A stretch of 41,475 nt of DNA. Source: a virus. Where the stretch lies: positions 1-41,475 of the IMG/VR virus record IMGVR_UViG_3300037042_003997; one strand, written 5' to 3'. Positions 34,007 through 41,475 of the stretch are shown one piece after another; within the stretch, counting starts at the first letter, position 1, and the number at the start of each line of letters is the position of its first letter. The translations under genes and the position numbers were made by a program. The notes below the pieces were generated by a model. It saw nothing but the letters and a program-made list of their open reading frames with translations. It was not told the origin of the DNA and ran no database searches.

Positions 34007-35776
34007 TTGGAAAATATACAAACACTATTAGAACACAAGGCTCTACAGATTCTCGACTCATATTCGGGGGCAAATAACTATATCCTATATCTTCAGAATA
34101 AAAAAGTAGTTTCTAAAAAATTCTACCCTACAAGATCGCAAGCGGATTATATAATAACTTATCATGATGTGGTTCCTAAAGTCGCAAGACGGTGGGTTGA
34201 GTTGGATTCTTATTTCGCCAAAAAATTTGCCGAAGAAAAATATCTTTTAGAAACTCCTGAAACAATATACATAGAAAAATTATTAGTCGAAAAAGAAAAA
34301 TCTTACCATGTATGGGGAAAATTTTTTGAGAAAGATAATCTTTCTGAATTTTGGGTTCCTAAATCTGCATTAATTAAAACACACAGAGTTGAAAAAGTTG
34401 AGATTGACTACACCAAATACAATCATAGACCACCATTAAATCACCAAAAAGAGGCCATTGAAAAGTTAGTAGGTTCTAAAAGATTTATTTTAGCCGATGA
34501 TATGGGTCTTGGTAAAACAACATCAACAATTATCGCGGCTTTAGAGACAGGTTCTAAAAAAATATTAATAGTATGTCCTGCGTCTTTAAAAATAAATTGG
34601 CAAAGAGAAATTGAAAATTATTCAGATAGAACCGTTTTTATTGCGGAAGGGAAAAAATTTTCAACTGATTCTGATTTTGTTATTATAAACTACGACATTT
34701 TAAAAAATTTCCACGATACAGACCCAAAAAAGAAAGATGAGTCATTATTAAGTCAAAGTAATTTTGATTTAGTTATATTAGATGAGGCCCACATGATCTC
34801 AAATGTTCAAGCACAAAGAACTAAATTAATTAACAGTTTTGTTAAAAAACTTAATAGGGTTTGGTTATTAACAGGAACACCAATGACATCAAGACCTATG
34901 AATTATTATAATCTTTTAAACATTATTGAAAGTCCTGTTGCTCAAAATTGGATGGCGTATGCAATACGTTACTGTCAAGGATATCAATTTATGGCCGGTA
35001 AAAGAAAAGTTTGGAATGTTACAGGTGCTTCTAATCTTGAGGAACTTAGAGAAAGAACATCTAAACAAATATTAAGAAGATTAAAAGAAGATGTTTTGGA
35101 TTTACCTGACAAAATTATTACACCTGTTTATTTAAGTTTGAAGTCCAAAGATTATGAAAATCTTATGGGGGAATACTATGATTGGTATGATAAAAACCCA
35201 GATGAGTCCTCGTCACTTACGGTTCAGTTTTCAAAACTAATGAAAGTTAGAAAAGTTATTGCGAATGAAAAAGTTAAACAAACAATTGAATTTACCGAAA
35301 ACATTTTAGAACAAGGAAAAAAAGTTATAATCTTTACAAACTTTACGGACACACTTCAAAGTATCTACCAACACTTTGGCAAAAAGGCGGTATATCTTGA
35401 CGGTAGTTGTTCGAACTCACAACGTCAACAATCTGTTGACCTATTCCAAAACGACGAAAAGATTCAAGTATTTGTTGGAAACTTAAAGGCCGCTGGAGTT
35501 GGTTTAACATTAACCGCAGCTGAGGTTGTAATAATGAATGACTTATCTTTTGTTCCCGCAGAACATGCACAGGCAGAAGATCGAGCGTATCGTTATGGTC
35601 AAAAATCAAATGTACTTGTTTACTACCCATTATATGAAAACACAATTGAAGGTGCCATATATGACATTCTAAATCGTAAAAAAGAAATTATCAGAACCGT
35701 AATGGGTGATGAACAACCTGAAAATACAGGAGATGTTGTTGAAGAAATAATGTCTTTGATAAATAAGACTAGATAG
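34007..35776 (+). CDS. SNF2-family helicase/ATPase
   Basis: 589 aa, starting with TTG at 34007 (MENIQTLLEHKALQ); a stop codon lies 12 nt upstream in frame, and AAAAGG precedes the start by about 7 nt. The N-terminal 140 residues are a lysine/aromatic-rich domain, then the two RecA-like lobes of SNF2 ATPases: Walker A DDMGLGKTTS at 164-173, DEAH at 259-262, LTGTP at 288-292, and late motifs including GVGLTLTAAE and QAEDRAYRYGQ. Such phage proteins resemble SMARCAL1-type annealing helicases and UvsW-like functions in fork remodelling. It is the first gene of a plus-strand island. Confidence 0.88.
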   Translation: MENIQTLLEHKALQILDSYSGANNYILYLQNKKVVSKKFYPTRSQADYIITYHDVVPKVARRWVELDSYFAKKFAEEKYLLETPETIYIEKLLVEKEKSYHVWGKFFEKDNLSEFWVPKSALIKTHRVEKVEIDYTKYNHRPPLNHQKEAIEKLVGSKRFILADDMGLGKTTSTIIAALETGSKKILIVCPASLKINWQREIENYSDRTVFIAEGKKFSTDSDFVIINYDILKNFHDTDPKKKDESLLSQSNFDLVILDEAHMISNVQAQRTKLINSFVKKLNRVWLLTGTPMTSRPMNYYNLLNIIESPVAQNWMAYAIRYCQGYQFMAGKRKVWNVTGASNLEELRERTSKQILRRLKEDVLDLPDKIITPVYLSLKSKDYENLMGEYYDWYDKNPDESSSLTVQFSKLMKVRKVIANEKVKQTIEFTENILEQGKKVIIFTNFTDTLQSIYQHFGKKAVYLDGSCSNSQRQQSVDLFQNDEKIQVFVGNLKAAGVGLTLTAAEVVIMNDLSFVPAEHAQAEDRAYRYGQKSNVLVYYPLYENTIEGAIYDILNRKKEIIRTVMGDEQPENTGDVVEEIMSLINKTR

Positions 35777-35779
35777 ATA

Positions 35780-35787
35780 TATTTATC
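35780..35787 (+). promoter_or_regulatory. TATTTATC promoter-like motif before SOD fusion gene
   Basis: The plus strand reads ATATATTTATCATTAATG: the core ends 4 nt before the start codon at 35792 and begins 3 nt after the SNF2 stop codon. Confidence 0.45.
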
Positions 35788-35791
35788 ATTA

Positions 35792-37900
35792 ATGAAAGCT
35801 TTAATAACCTTTGATGATACAAAATTTGTTAAGAAAGACAAAGAGTTGATTAACAAGTTTGTAAAATTTTTACAATCTGAATACCCTCTTAAAGATGATG
35901 TTACCATTAGTTTAATGGGTCATAGAACGGGTAAGATGTCTACAGGTGCCAGAACCAATGATTCGGAAATAAAAGTCTTAGCCAAAAATAGACTTAATAG
36001 AGATATCATGAGAACTTTAGCTCATGAATGGGTTCACGAACACCAAAGAAATGTTCTTAATAGAGAACACGGGCCTGATATAGGTGGTCAAAATGAAGAC
36101 GAAGCAAATGCATTTGCCGGCCAACTTGTTAAAAAATTTGAGAAAAAATATCCTCATCTTGAACCAAAAATGTATGAAATGAAATCAATAAATTCTAAAT
36201 TGGATTTATTGTCTGAACAAATATTGTTAACAGAAAAACAATCAATAGAAGAAACTCTTTTACTTGAGATGAAAAAAATTGGTATTGATAAACTACCTTA
36301 TTCATACTCATCTTTACAAAGATTTATCGATTCAAAAACCATGAATGTTCATTATAACAAACACTACAAAGGTTATGTTGATAAGTTGAATAAATCTATT
36401 AAGGACAAAAAGGGTGATATGGACTTAGAAGAAATTATTAGATCCATAAGTAAATTTGACGATAAGGTTAGAAATAATGCTGGTGGGGCATTTAACCACG
36501 CATTGTTTTGGAAAATGTTATCACCCAAAAAACAATTACCAAAAGGTGAGATTTTAAAAAAGATTACAAAAGATTTTGGTAATATTAAAAAAATGAAAGA
36601 TGAATTTAATGAAGTTGCAAAAGACAGATTTGGTTCAGGTTGGGCTTGGTTGTATTTAGGAAAAGACGGTAAATTAAAAATTATGTCAACTCCAAACCAA
36701 GACAACCCATTGATGAATGTTATTAAAAATGGGGGATATCCTTTATTAGGTCTTGATGTTTGGGAACACGCATATTATTTAAAGTATCAAAACAAAAGAG
36801 ATGAATATATAAAAAAGTTTTGGGATGCTGTTAATTGGGAATTTGTTGAGGAGTTATACTTGAGTAAAACAAAAAAAGACATTCAAAAAGAAAGTTTAAA
36901 GGAATCTCAAATAATAACTGAAAACAGAGGGTTCTCAAAAGTTCTTAATATACCAACCAAGACTATTGAGTCAATTTATTTAAGTGTATATCCACCTTGT
37001 GACGGAAGTAACAAAACAAATGGTTGTATAGGTATGATCAAAGACCCGAATTGTGAGACTGGATTGGGTGTTATTGGTGGAAATTATTCTGAAAAAAATT
37101 TTGGTGGTGTTAGTGATTGGTCAATTATTAATAGGTTTGACACAAATGGTAATGTTCATCAAAAAATATTAGAATTTTATAAAAATGACAAGGATCCTAC
37201 AAAAGGTCGTTTAGAAACTTGGATGAAAAAAAACGCACAAGATTTGTTTGGTAATGATGGTGAAAAAATTAAACCTTTAATTGACTTGAATTCAGATACA
37301 ATTAGAAGGGGTGGGGAAAATGAAAAGTATGCAATAGAGGTTTTAGAAAATGTGTTCGGAGACAGATTGGAATCAATTACACAAATGTGTTCGGGTGATC
37401 TAAGAGATAGGCACGATGGTCAAGATTTAGAGGCAAAGATTGATGGTAAAGAATATTTCTATCAAGTCAAACCTGTTAATTTTAAAATAGCTAGAATTGT
37501 AAATTCAGAAAGAGGTATGTACTATAAAATACCAATTGCTTTACCTGCCGACAGATACAAAGAGGATAAAGTAGATTTTTATATTTTTGTTGATGTCAGT
37601 AACGAAAAATATGCGATTTTCTACAATGAAAAAAAATATATTAGTTCAGAAGGTGGTCAGTACGGAGGTTTAAAATTTTACAAACCAAACATGTACTCAA
37701 CAAACGTTGATTTCACGACTTACAAACCAAGAAATAAACCAATAACACCAAAAATGGAGAGAGATAAAGATTCTCAAATTCAATACTATGAGGAAATGAT
37801 AAAGTATTATAGTGACAAATTGAAAGAACTTGGTCAATCTGAAGAAATTTCCGAAAGAAAAAAATACTATATGAACAAATTGGTAAAGTTGTTGAAATAA
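35792..37900 (+). CDS. three-domain fusion: zincin metallopeptidase-like, Mn/Fe superoxide dismutase, PD-(D/E)XK-like nuclease
   Basis: 702 aa. Residues 1-125: zincin-like domain with HEWVH (H78, E79, H82) and a later NEDEANAFA with E104, a good third ligand. Residues 160-358: a complete Mn/Fe superoxide dismutase. Ligands H187 (VHYNKHY), H236 (AGGAFNHALFW), D322 and H326 (LDVWEHAYYL) are all present, as are GSGWAWLYL and NQDNPLM (MnSOD-type glutamine at 303). Residues about 380-650: unknown to nuclease-like, with GGENEKYAIEVL, D545 in DGQDLEAK and Q558-V-K560, like the D...QxK core of PD-(D/E)XK nucleases. The end is a coiled coil. Linkers at 140-160 (SEQILLTEKQSIEETLLLE) and 366-380 (KESLKESQIITENR) are rich in I/L-x-E, the T4 prohead protease consensus. 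Lies between SNF2 and neck genes. Role unknown; the nuclease call is weak. Confidence 0.78.
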   Translation: MKALITFDDTKFVKKDKELINKFVKFLQSEYPLKDDVTISLMGHRTGKMSTGARTNDSEIKVLAKNRLNRDIMRTLAHEWVHEHQRNVLNREHGPDIGGQNEDEANAFAGQLVKKFEKKYPHLEPKMYEMKSINSKLDLLSEQILLTEKQSIEETLLLEMKKIGIDKLPYSYSSLQRFIDSKTMNVHYNKHYKGYVDKLNKSIKDKKGDMDLEEIIRSISKFDDKVRNNAGGAFNHALFWKMLSPKKQLPKGEILKKITKDFGNIKKMKDEFNEVAKDRFGSGWAWLYLGKDGKLKIMSTPNQDNPLMNVIKNGGYPLLGLDVWEHAYYLKYQNKRDEYIKKFWDAVNWEFVEELYLSKTKKDIQKESLKESQIITENRGFSKVLNIPTKTIESIYLSVYPPCDGSNKTNGCIGMIKDPNCETGLGVIGGNYSEKNFGGVSDWSIINRFDTNGNVHQKILEFYKNDKDPTKGRLETWMKKNAQDLFGNDGEKIKPLIDLNSDTIRRGGENEKYAIEVLENVFGDRLESITQMCSGDLRDRHDGQDLEAKIDGKEYFYQVKPVNFKIARIVNSERGMYYKIPIALPADRYKEDKVDFYIFVDVSNEKYAIFYNEKKYISSEGGQYGGLKFYKPNMYSTNVDFTTYKPRNKPITPKMERDKDSQIQYYEEMIKYYSDKLKELGQSEEISERKKYYMNKLVKLLK

Positions 37901-37911
37901 AAAACAAAAGA

Positions 37912-37919
37912 TATTTATA
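37912..37919 (+). promoter_or_regulatory. TATTTATA promoter-like motif before neck gene
   Basis: The plus strand reads GATATTTATAAATAAAAG, with the core ending 10 nt before the ATG at 37930. Confidence 0.5.
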
Positions 37920-37929
37920 AATAAAAGAT

Positions 37930-39057
37930 ATGGCAATTATTAGTGAACCAGAAAGAAGTAATTTCTACCAAAAAGTCAGACATCTTTTAGGTGCTCCTCT
38001 AAGGTCTGTGGAACTTGAGGATGAAATGATGGATACTTTATTAGAGTACTCTATTGATGATTATTCACAATATGTTCAAGATTGGTTAACAGAATCTCAA
38101 TGGACATCATTATATAATTTAAATTTAGATACTCAATCTTTAACAAAGGCATTTATAAGTAAGAGTTTGGATTTTGAAACTCGTTACACTTACGCTTATT
38201 CTAAAATTGTAGGGTTACAAGCCGGAGGAGATTGGGTAATTAAAAAAGACTTTGTTCAATTAGTACCAAACCAACAAATATATGAAATTCCCGCGGGTCG
38301 TGAGTTAAATGAAATTTTGTGGTTTACACCGGCAACTCTTAATAACCTAATGTTTGGGTTAGGTGGTTTTGCAGGTATTGGTACAGGAACTGGATTAGGA
38401 GGTGGAGGTGGTTTGGCACAAATTGGTAATATGGCGGGAAGTTATTATTTAACACCGGCATTTGACACACTACTTAGAATGCAAGAAGTAAACATACAAA
38501 GAAGAATGTTTGCGGGTGAATTAACTTATTATATCACCGCACTTCCTGGTGGTAAAAAGGCATTACACCTTTTAAACACGCCAGGTGGTAAATTTGATTT
38601 TGGAAATGCCGAATTGGCAAAAGGTCAAGTTTGGTATTGGTATTATGATACGACAGATGGAGATAGAGATCAGTGTTTAAAAGATAATCCTGATATTATA
38701 AAATTACCTTCTGATGTCCCGTTTGAAAGGATGAGTTGGTACGATTTAAACAATCCTGCTCAGGTTTGGGTTAGAAGATGGTTTACCGCTTATTGTAAAG
38801 AAACATTAGCAAGAGTTAGAGGTAAATTCAGTGGTAGTTTAAAAACTCCTGATGGGGATTTAACTATGGATTACACCGCATTGGCAACTGAAGCTAAGGA
38901 TGAAAAAAGTAAATTGATTGAGGAATTGATTGGCGCTGATGGTAGATTAACAAGACTTCGTCCCGAAAAAATTATGGAAAGAGAAGCACTACTTGCTGAA
39001 AATCTTAACAAACAATTGAAGTTTAGGGCGATGCCTAGACAAATATATGTAATTTAA
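37930..39057 (+). CDS. neck/head-completion protein, gp13-like
   Basis: 375 aa. The N-terminal EPERSNFYQKVRHLLGAPLR is followed by ELEDEMMDTLLEYSIDDYSQ, helices typical of head-tail connector adaptors. A glycine-rich turn (GIGTGTGLGGGGGLAQIGN) interrupts at about residues 155-173, and near residue 285 there is WYDLNNPAQVWVRRWFTAYC, then KETLARVRGKFSG, which I associate with the gp13-type neck proteins of T4-like phages (T4 gp13 is 309 aa). The C-terminus is helical. The gene is the third of the plus-strand run and is 3 nt upstream of a small unknown gene. Role as neck is by family resemblance and by the presence of gp14/gp15-like genes close by. Confidence 0.55.
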   Translation: MAIISEPERSNFYQKVRHLLGAPLRSVELEDEMMDTLLEYSIDDYSQYVQDWLTESQWTSLYNLNLDTQSLTKAFISKSLDFETRYTYAYSKIVGLQAGGDWVIKKDFVQLVPNQQIYEIPAGRELNEILWFTPATLNNLMFGLGGFAGIGTGTGLGGGGGLAQIGNMAGSYYLTPAFDTLLRMQEVNIQRRMFAGELTYYITALPGGKKALHLLNTPGGKFDFGNAELAKGQVWYWYYDTTDGDRDQCLKDNPDIIKLPSDVPFERMSWYDLNNPAQVWVRRWFTAYCKETLARVRGKFSGSLKTPDGDLTMDYTALATEAKDEKSKLIEELIGADGRLTRLRPEKIMEREALLAENLNKQLKFRAMPRQIYVI

Positions 39058-39060
39058 TTT

Positions 39061-39408
39061 ATGGCTATTCACCAAGGTAAACCATTAAGAAAAACTATTT
39101 TGAGAGGTAACAGATCAATTTTTATTGAGACTTACGATACTTGTATAGTTTCTGAAAATTTTTATAATACTCGTGGTGAAGAACTTTTGATTATTAAAGA
39201 TATAGAACAATCTAAGGTCAAATTAGATTCTACAACCACAGAAAAAATCACAATTAAAACCTTAACAAATTTAATTGTGATTCCTGATATTGGTAGAATA
39301 GATGAAGATTGGGACGAAATATCACTTAAACGAGGAGCTTGTGTGTCATTCCAATTTGTTTCAGGTAATTGGTATATATTATCCTCAGACGGTATTAAGC
39401 TCGAATAA
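39061..39408 (+). CDS. small unknown virion-associated-like protein
   Basis: 115 aa; not recognised. It begins MAIHQGKPLRKTILRGNRSI and is beta-rich (LLIIKDIEQSKVKLDSTTTE, then TLTNLIVIPDIGRIDEDWDE), ending with FVSGNWYILSSDGIKLE, like a small jelly-roll or fibre-tip type domain. There is no enzyme motif. It follows the gp13-like gene by 3 nt and is certainly in the same transcript, so a structural role is likely. Its end overlaps the 3' end of the DNA polymerase gene by 24 nt on the opposite strand, a convergent overlap with no clear terminator between. Confidence 0.7.
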   Translation: MAIHQGKPLRKTILRGNRSIFIETYDTCIVSENFYNTRGEELLIIKDIEQSKVKLDSTTTEKITIKTLTNLIVIPDIGRIDEDWDEISLKRGACVSFQFVSGNWYILSSDGIKLE

Positions 39409-41475
39409 ATTTTTATCAGGTAAGTACTTCCACATATAAGGATCTGCATTTTTATACATGTGGTATGGGGTTTCACCAACTCTATTCCAAAATAACATTT
39501 CTTCGTTAGAGATTTCCATAACATCTTCTAATTTATCTTGATCTCCTTCATCAAAAGGTTGTCCATTAATTAATTCACATTGAACTTTGGTAAAGAATGG
39601 TCTGTCCTCAGGATTTTTAACCAACAACCCATTTCTAACCTCTTCTTTAAACACCACAAGTAATGGCTCAACTCTTTTGTTAAATGTTGCAATTGCTCGT
39701 TGGATATTATATTGACCTTTCATAGTTGGGTTATTTTCTAAGTCTGAGGGATCAATTCGGTAACAGTTAAGTTGTATTATCGAATCTAATGATTCAGGTA
39801 TTGTCCCTCCGTAAGTGTTAACATGTTCTTCATTCCATCCCTTTTTTGGTTTATTAACTTTCTGAACATCTCCGTGTGATGCTTTAGTTCCGTTATTTAC
39901 ATAGAAAATTACATCACCAAGATTTACATTAAGTCCTTCTTTAATTGCAAGTTCCATATGTGCTTGACGAGACATCAATGCACCTGCCTTAGTTTTGGTT
40001 TTACTTCGTGCAATGTAATCATCAATACTTTGTTTCACTTTTGCCTTGTTTGCAATATCCATCAAAGGAATTTGTAAATCAAATATTTGTTGTACGTATT
40101 CATAATACCATTCTACAAACTCTTGTCCTTTACCATCAAGTAAAAGTTTGATCCCCTTATCTAAGAACTTCTCAATGTAGATTGGCATTTTCTTAGATTT
40201 GATTGAGTTTCCTGTTAGTTTGATTTTACCTTTTGCGGTAATAAGTGCGTAGTTCTTACGAGCCAAGTTAATACACGCTGGCCATTGTCCATCAGTATCA
40301 AGTGCCATCTCACCTCTCATTGCAAGATCGTTAAACTCCATTACATCTGCTTCCTCACCAATATATTCTTTACCATCAACTACTTTCCAGTTAAGACCTT
40401 TACCGACATACTTTCTTTCTTCCACACCTTCAGGAACTGAGAAGTTAATACCGTCCGTGTCCATTACGAGTGGTGTGTACCCACGATCCATAAAGAAACT
40501 AATCATCATACGAAGATACTGACGACCTGTACAAGTAATCATCTCACCTTTATCCATATCACCCCAATGAAATACTTGTGGTGCTGACAACGCCCCGAAC
40601 ATCGAGTTGATGAAGATCTTAATTGGCAATTGTTTACGGTCATAAGAAGTTGATTTCTTTTTATCAATACTTGCATATTCCTCAGCTAATTGTTTGTATT
40701 TGATACGAGTGTTACGGAAGTAAGATAATAAACCTTTCATCGCACCTGTCACATCACACTCGGGGAATACATCGTGTACCAACTGAATGGATGGGTATAG
40801 AGACGAGTAGTCAAGCTTTAGAACGTTTCTTGAGTATCCTGTTCGGATAAGACGAGAAAGTCCACCTACGAAGTTCCCTTTGTCATTTTTTGCAGGAATC
40901 GCCAATCCATGTTTATAAGACCAAGCCAACATCAACATTTTCCATAATGTTGCAGTACCCATCGTTGAAACTCTTTCATATGTTGTTGGGAGAAGTGACG
41001 CCAACAAAAACGAACCTTGATTGAATTCTTCGTCAACCAATAGTGTTTCTTCCAAGTCATCGTCAAGATAACGCTCAATAATGTCGTCCCCCGTTGTTTT
41101 AATATAAACACTTGAGTGTCTACCACAAACCTCATCAATCTTTGAGTCGACCCCTACTTTCTTGTACTTACCATTTTCAATGTTTAACCAATACTCTTCC
41201 TTCTCACGATACATCGACCCAATTTTATTATGCTCAACATAAACACGATCAGGAGCCTCAGCCTCAATATACTTTGTGATATACTTCAAACCAGCTTCTT
41301 TGATGTTTGAGTTGATTGCTTGAGCTCTACGAACCGAGTGTAGAATGTCAATGATGTTATAACCCCACATTTGAGTTTGAGTAAATTTCTCAACCTCGTT
41401 TGCAAGTTTTAACATTGACTCCTTTTGTGAAATAGATTTTTCAGGGTTTAGAGATTTTGCAACTCGCTTAATATC
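39385..41475 (-). CDS. family B DNA polymerase, gp43-like (N-terminus beyond window edge)
   Basis: The frame is open to the right edge, giving 696 visible residues; a methionine at 41415 is internal rather than the start, since 20 further sense codons precede it in frame. Palm motif A is LDYSSLYPSIQ (DxxSLYPS, about plus 40780-40815), motif B KIFINSMFGALS, and motif C MDTDGINF with the catalytic DTD. The exonuclease domain is mostly missing, but its last part (WGYNIIDILHSVRRAQAINS) is present. Compared with T4 gp43 (898 aa), roughly 200 residues should lie outside. The enzyme copies the phage genome with proofreading. It is on the minus strand, facing the plus-strand neck island, with a 24-nt tail-to-tail overlap. 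Confidence 0.93.
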   Translation of the reverse strand, partial: DIKRVAKSLNPEKSISQKESMLKLANEVEKFTQTQMWGYNIIDILHSVRRAQAINSNIKEAGLKYITKYIEAEAPDRVYVEHNKIGSMYREKEEYWLNIENGKYKKVGVDSKIDEVCGRHSSVYIKTTGDDIIERYLDDDLEETLLVDEEFNQGSFLLASLLPTTYERVSTMGTATLWKMLMLAWSYKHGLAIPAKNDKGNFVGGLSRLIRTGYSRNVLKLDYSSLYPSIQLVHDVFPECDVTGAMKGLLSYFRNTRIKYKQLAEEYASIDKKKSTSYDRKQLPIKIFINSMFGALSAPQVFHWGDMDKGEMITCTGRQYLRMMISFFMDRGYTPLVMDTDGINFSVPEGVEERKYVGKGLNWKVVDGKEYIGEEADVMEFNDLAMRGEMALDTDGQWPACINLARKNYALITAKGKIKLTGNSIKSKKMPIYIEKFLDKGIKLLLDGKGQEFVEWYYEYVQQIFDLQIPLMDIANKAKVKQSIDDYIARSKTKTKAGALMSRQAHMELAIKEGLNVNLGDVIFYVNNGTKASHGDVQKVNKPKKGWNEEHVNTYGGTIPESLDSIIQLNCYRIDPSDLENNPTMKGQYNIQRAIATFNKRVEPLLVVFKEEVRNGLLVKNPEDRPFFTKVQCELINGQPFDEGDQDKLEDVMEISNEEMLFWNRVGETPYHMYKNADPYMWKYLPDKNLFELNTV

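Noticed and set aside
41413-41415. methionine at 41415 as start of DNA polymerase
   Set aside because: The frame stays open to the window edge, and the visible part lacks most of the exonuclease domain, so the true start lies outside.
1-41475. tRNA genes, CRISPR arrays, IS elements or integrase/attachment sites
   Set aside because: None seen: no cloverleaf-like segment in the gaps, no regularly spaced repeats, no transposase or integrase motifs. Gaps are short; none exceeds about 180 nt.

Overview
The window looks like a 41.5 kb piece of a large, AT-rich, T4-like contractile-tailed phage (myovirus). It carries recognisable T4-type core proteins: gp6, gp25 and gp53-like baseplate parts, gp18 sheath, gp19 tube, a gp26-like protein, gp13/14/15-like neck and tail-completion proteins, gp41-like helicase, RNase H-type 5' nuclease, UvsX, gp32 and gp43. 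Portal, capsid, terminase and prohead protease are not in the window. Coding density is very high, and no tRNA, CRISPR array, IS element or ribosomal gene was seen. A Bacteroidota host is a reasonable guess, because of a DUF5522-type protein, few clear Shine-Dalgarno sequences and very AT-rich leaders. It is not proven.

Layout: (1) 1-3490, minus strand: an edge-truncated structural protein, gp6-like and gp25-like baseplate wedge proteins. (2) 3491-4497: a small cassette with a tyrosine-phosphatase-like gene and a decayed relative of its N-terminus, bounded by two near-identical terminators. (3) 4470-11450, minus: DUF5522 protein, class II ribonucleotide reductase, DnaB-type helicase, a conserved-looking unknown, 5' nuclease, UvsX recombinase and gp32-type ssDNA-binding protein. 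(4) 11558-28693, minus: two unknown proteins, two giant baseplate/hub proteins (2192 and 1667 aa) around a LysM-type gp53-like protein, tape measure, a 47-aa overlapping ORF, gp26-like protein, tail tube, and a HAD phosphatase-like protein. (5) 28767-33951: tail sheath with a large insertion, a tiny plus-strand ribbon-helix-helix regulator not longer than 53 aa, and gp15- and gp14-like proteins. (6) 34007-39408, plus strand: SNF2 helicase, a three-domain zincin / superoxide dismutase / nuclease-like protein, gp13-like neck protein and an unknown. (7) 39385 to the right edge, minus: family B DNA polymerase, missing its N-terminus.

How it works together: the left-centre block supplies deoxynucleotides and the replication-recombination machine (helicase, 5' nuclease, UvsX, gp32, polymerase, SNF2 remodeller). 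The rest builds the tail and baseplate. Inserted among the structural genes are enzymes not needed for the virion (phosphatase, HAD, SOD fusion), several with short tails or linkers rich in I/L-x-E that could be capsid-targeting or protease-processing signals. Most intergenic gaps carry TATTTAT(A/C/T) in the sense orientation of the downstream gene, a likely phage-specific promoter, while gp32 alone shows a textbook TTGACT-17-TATAAT promoter.

The most unusual items are the zincin-SOD-nuclease fusion, the recurrent TATTTAT promoter-like motif, the terminator-bounded phosphatase cassette, and the RHH regulator with a tandem 9-bp repeat touching its start codon.
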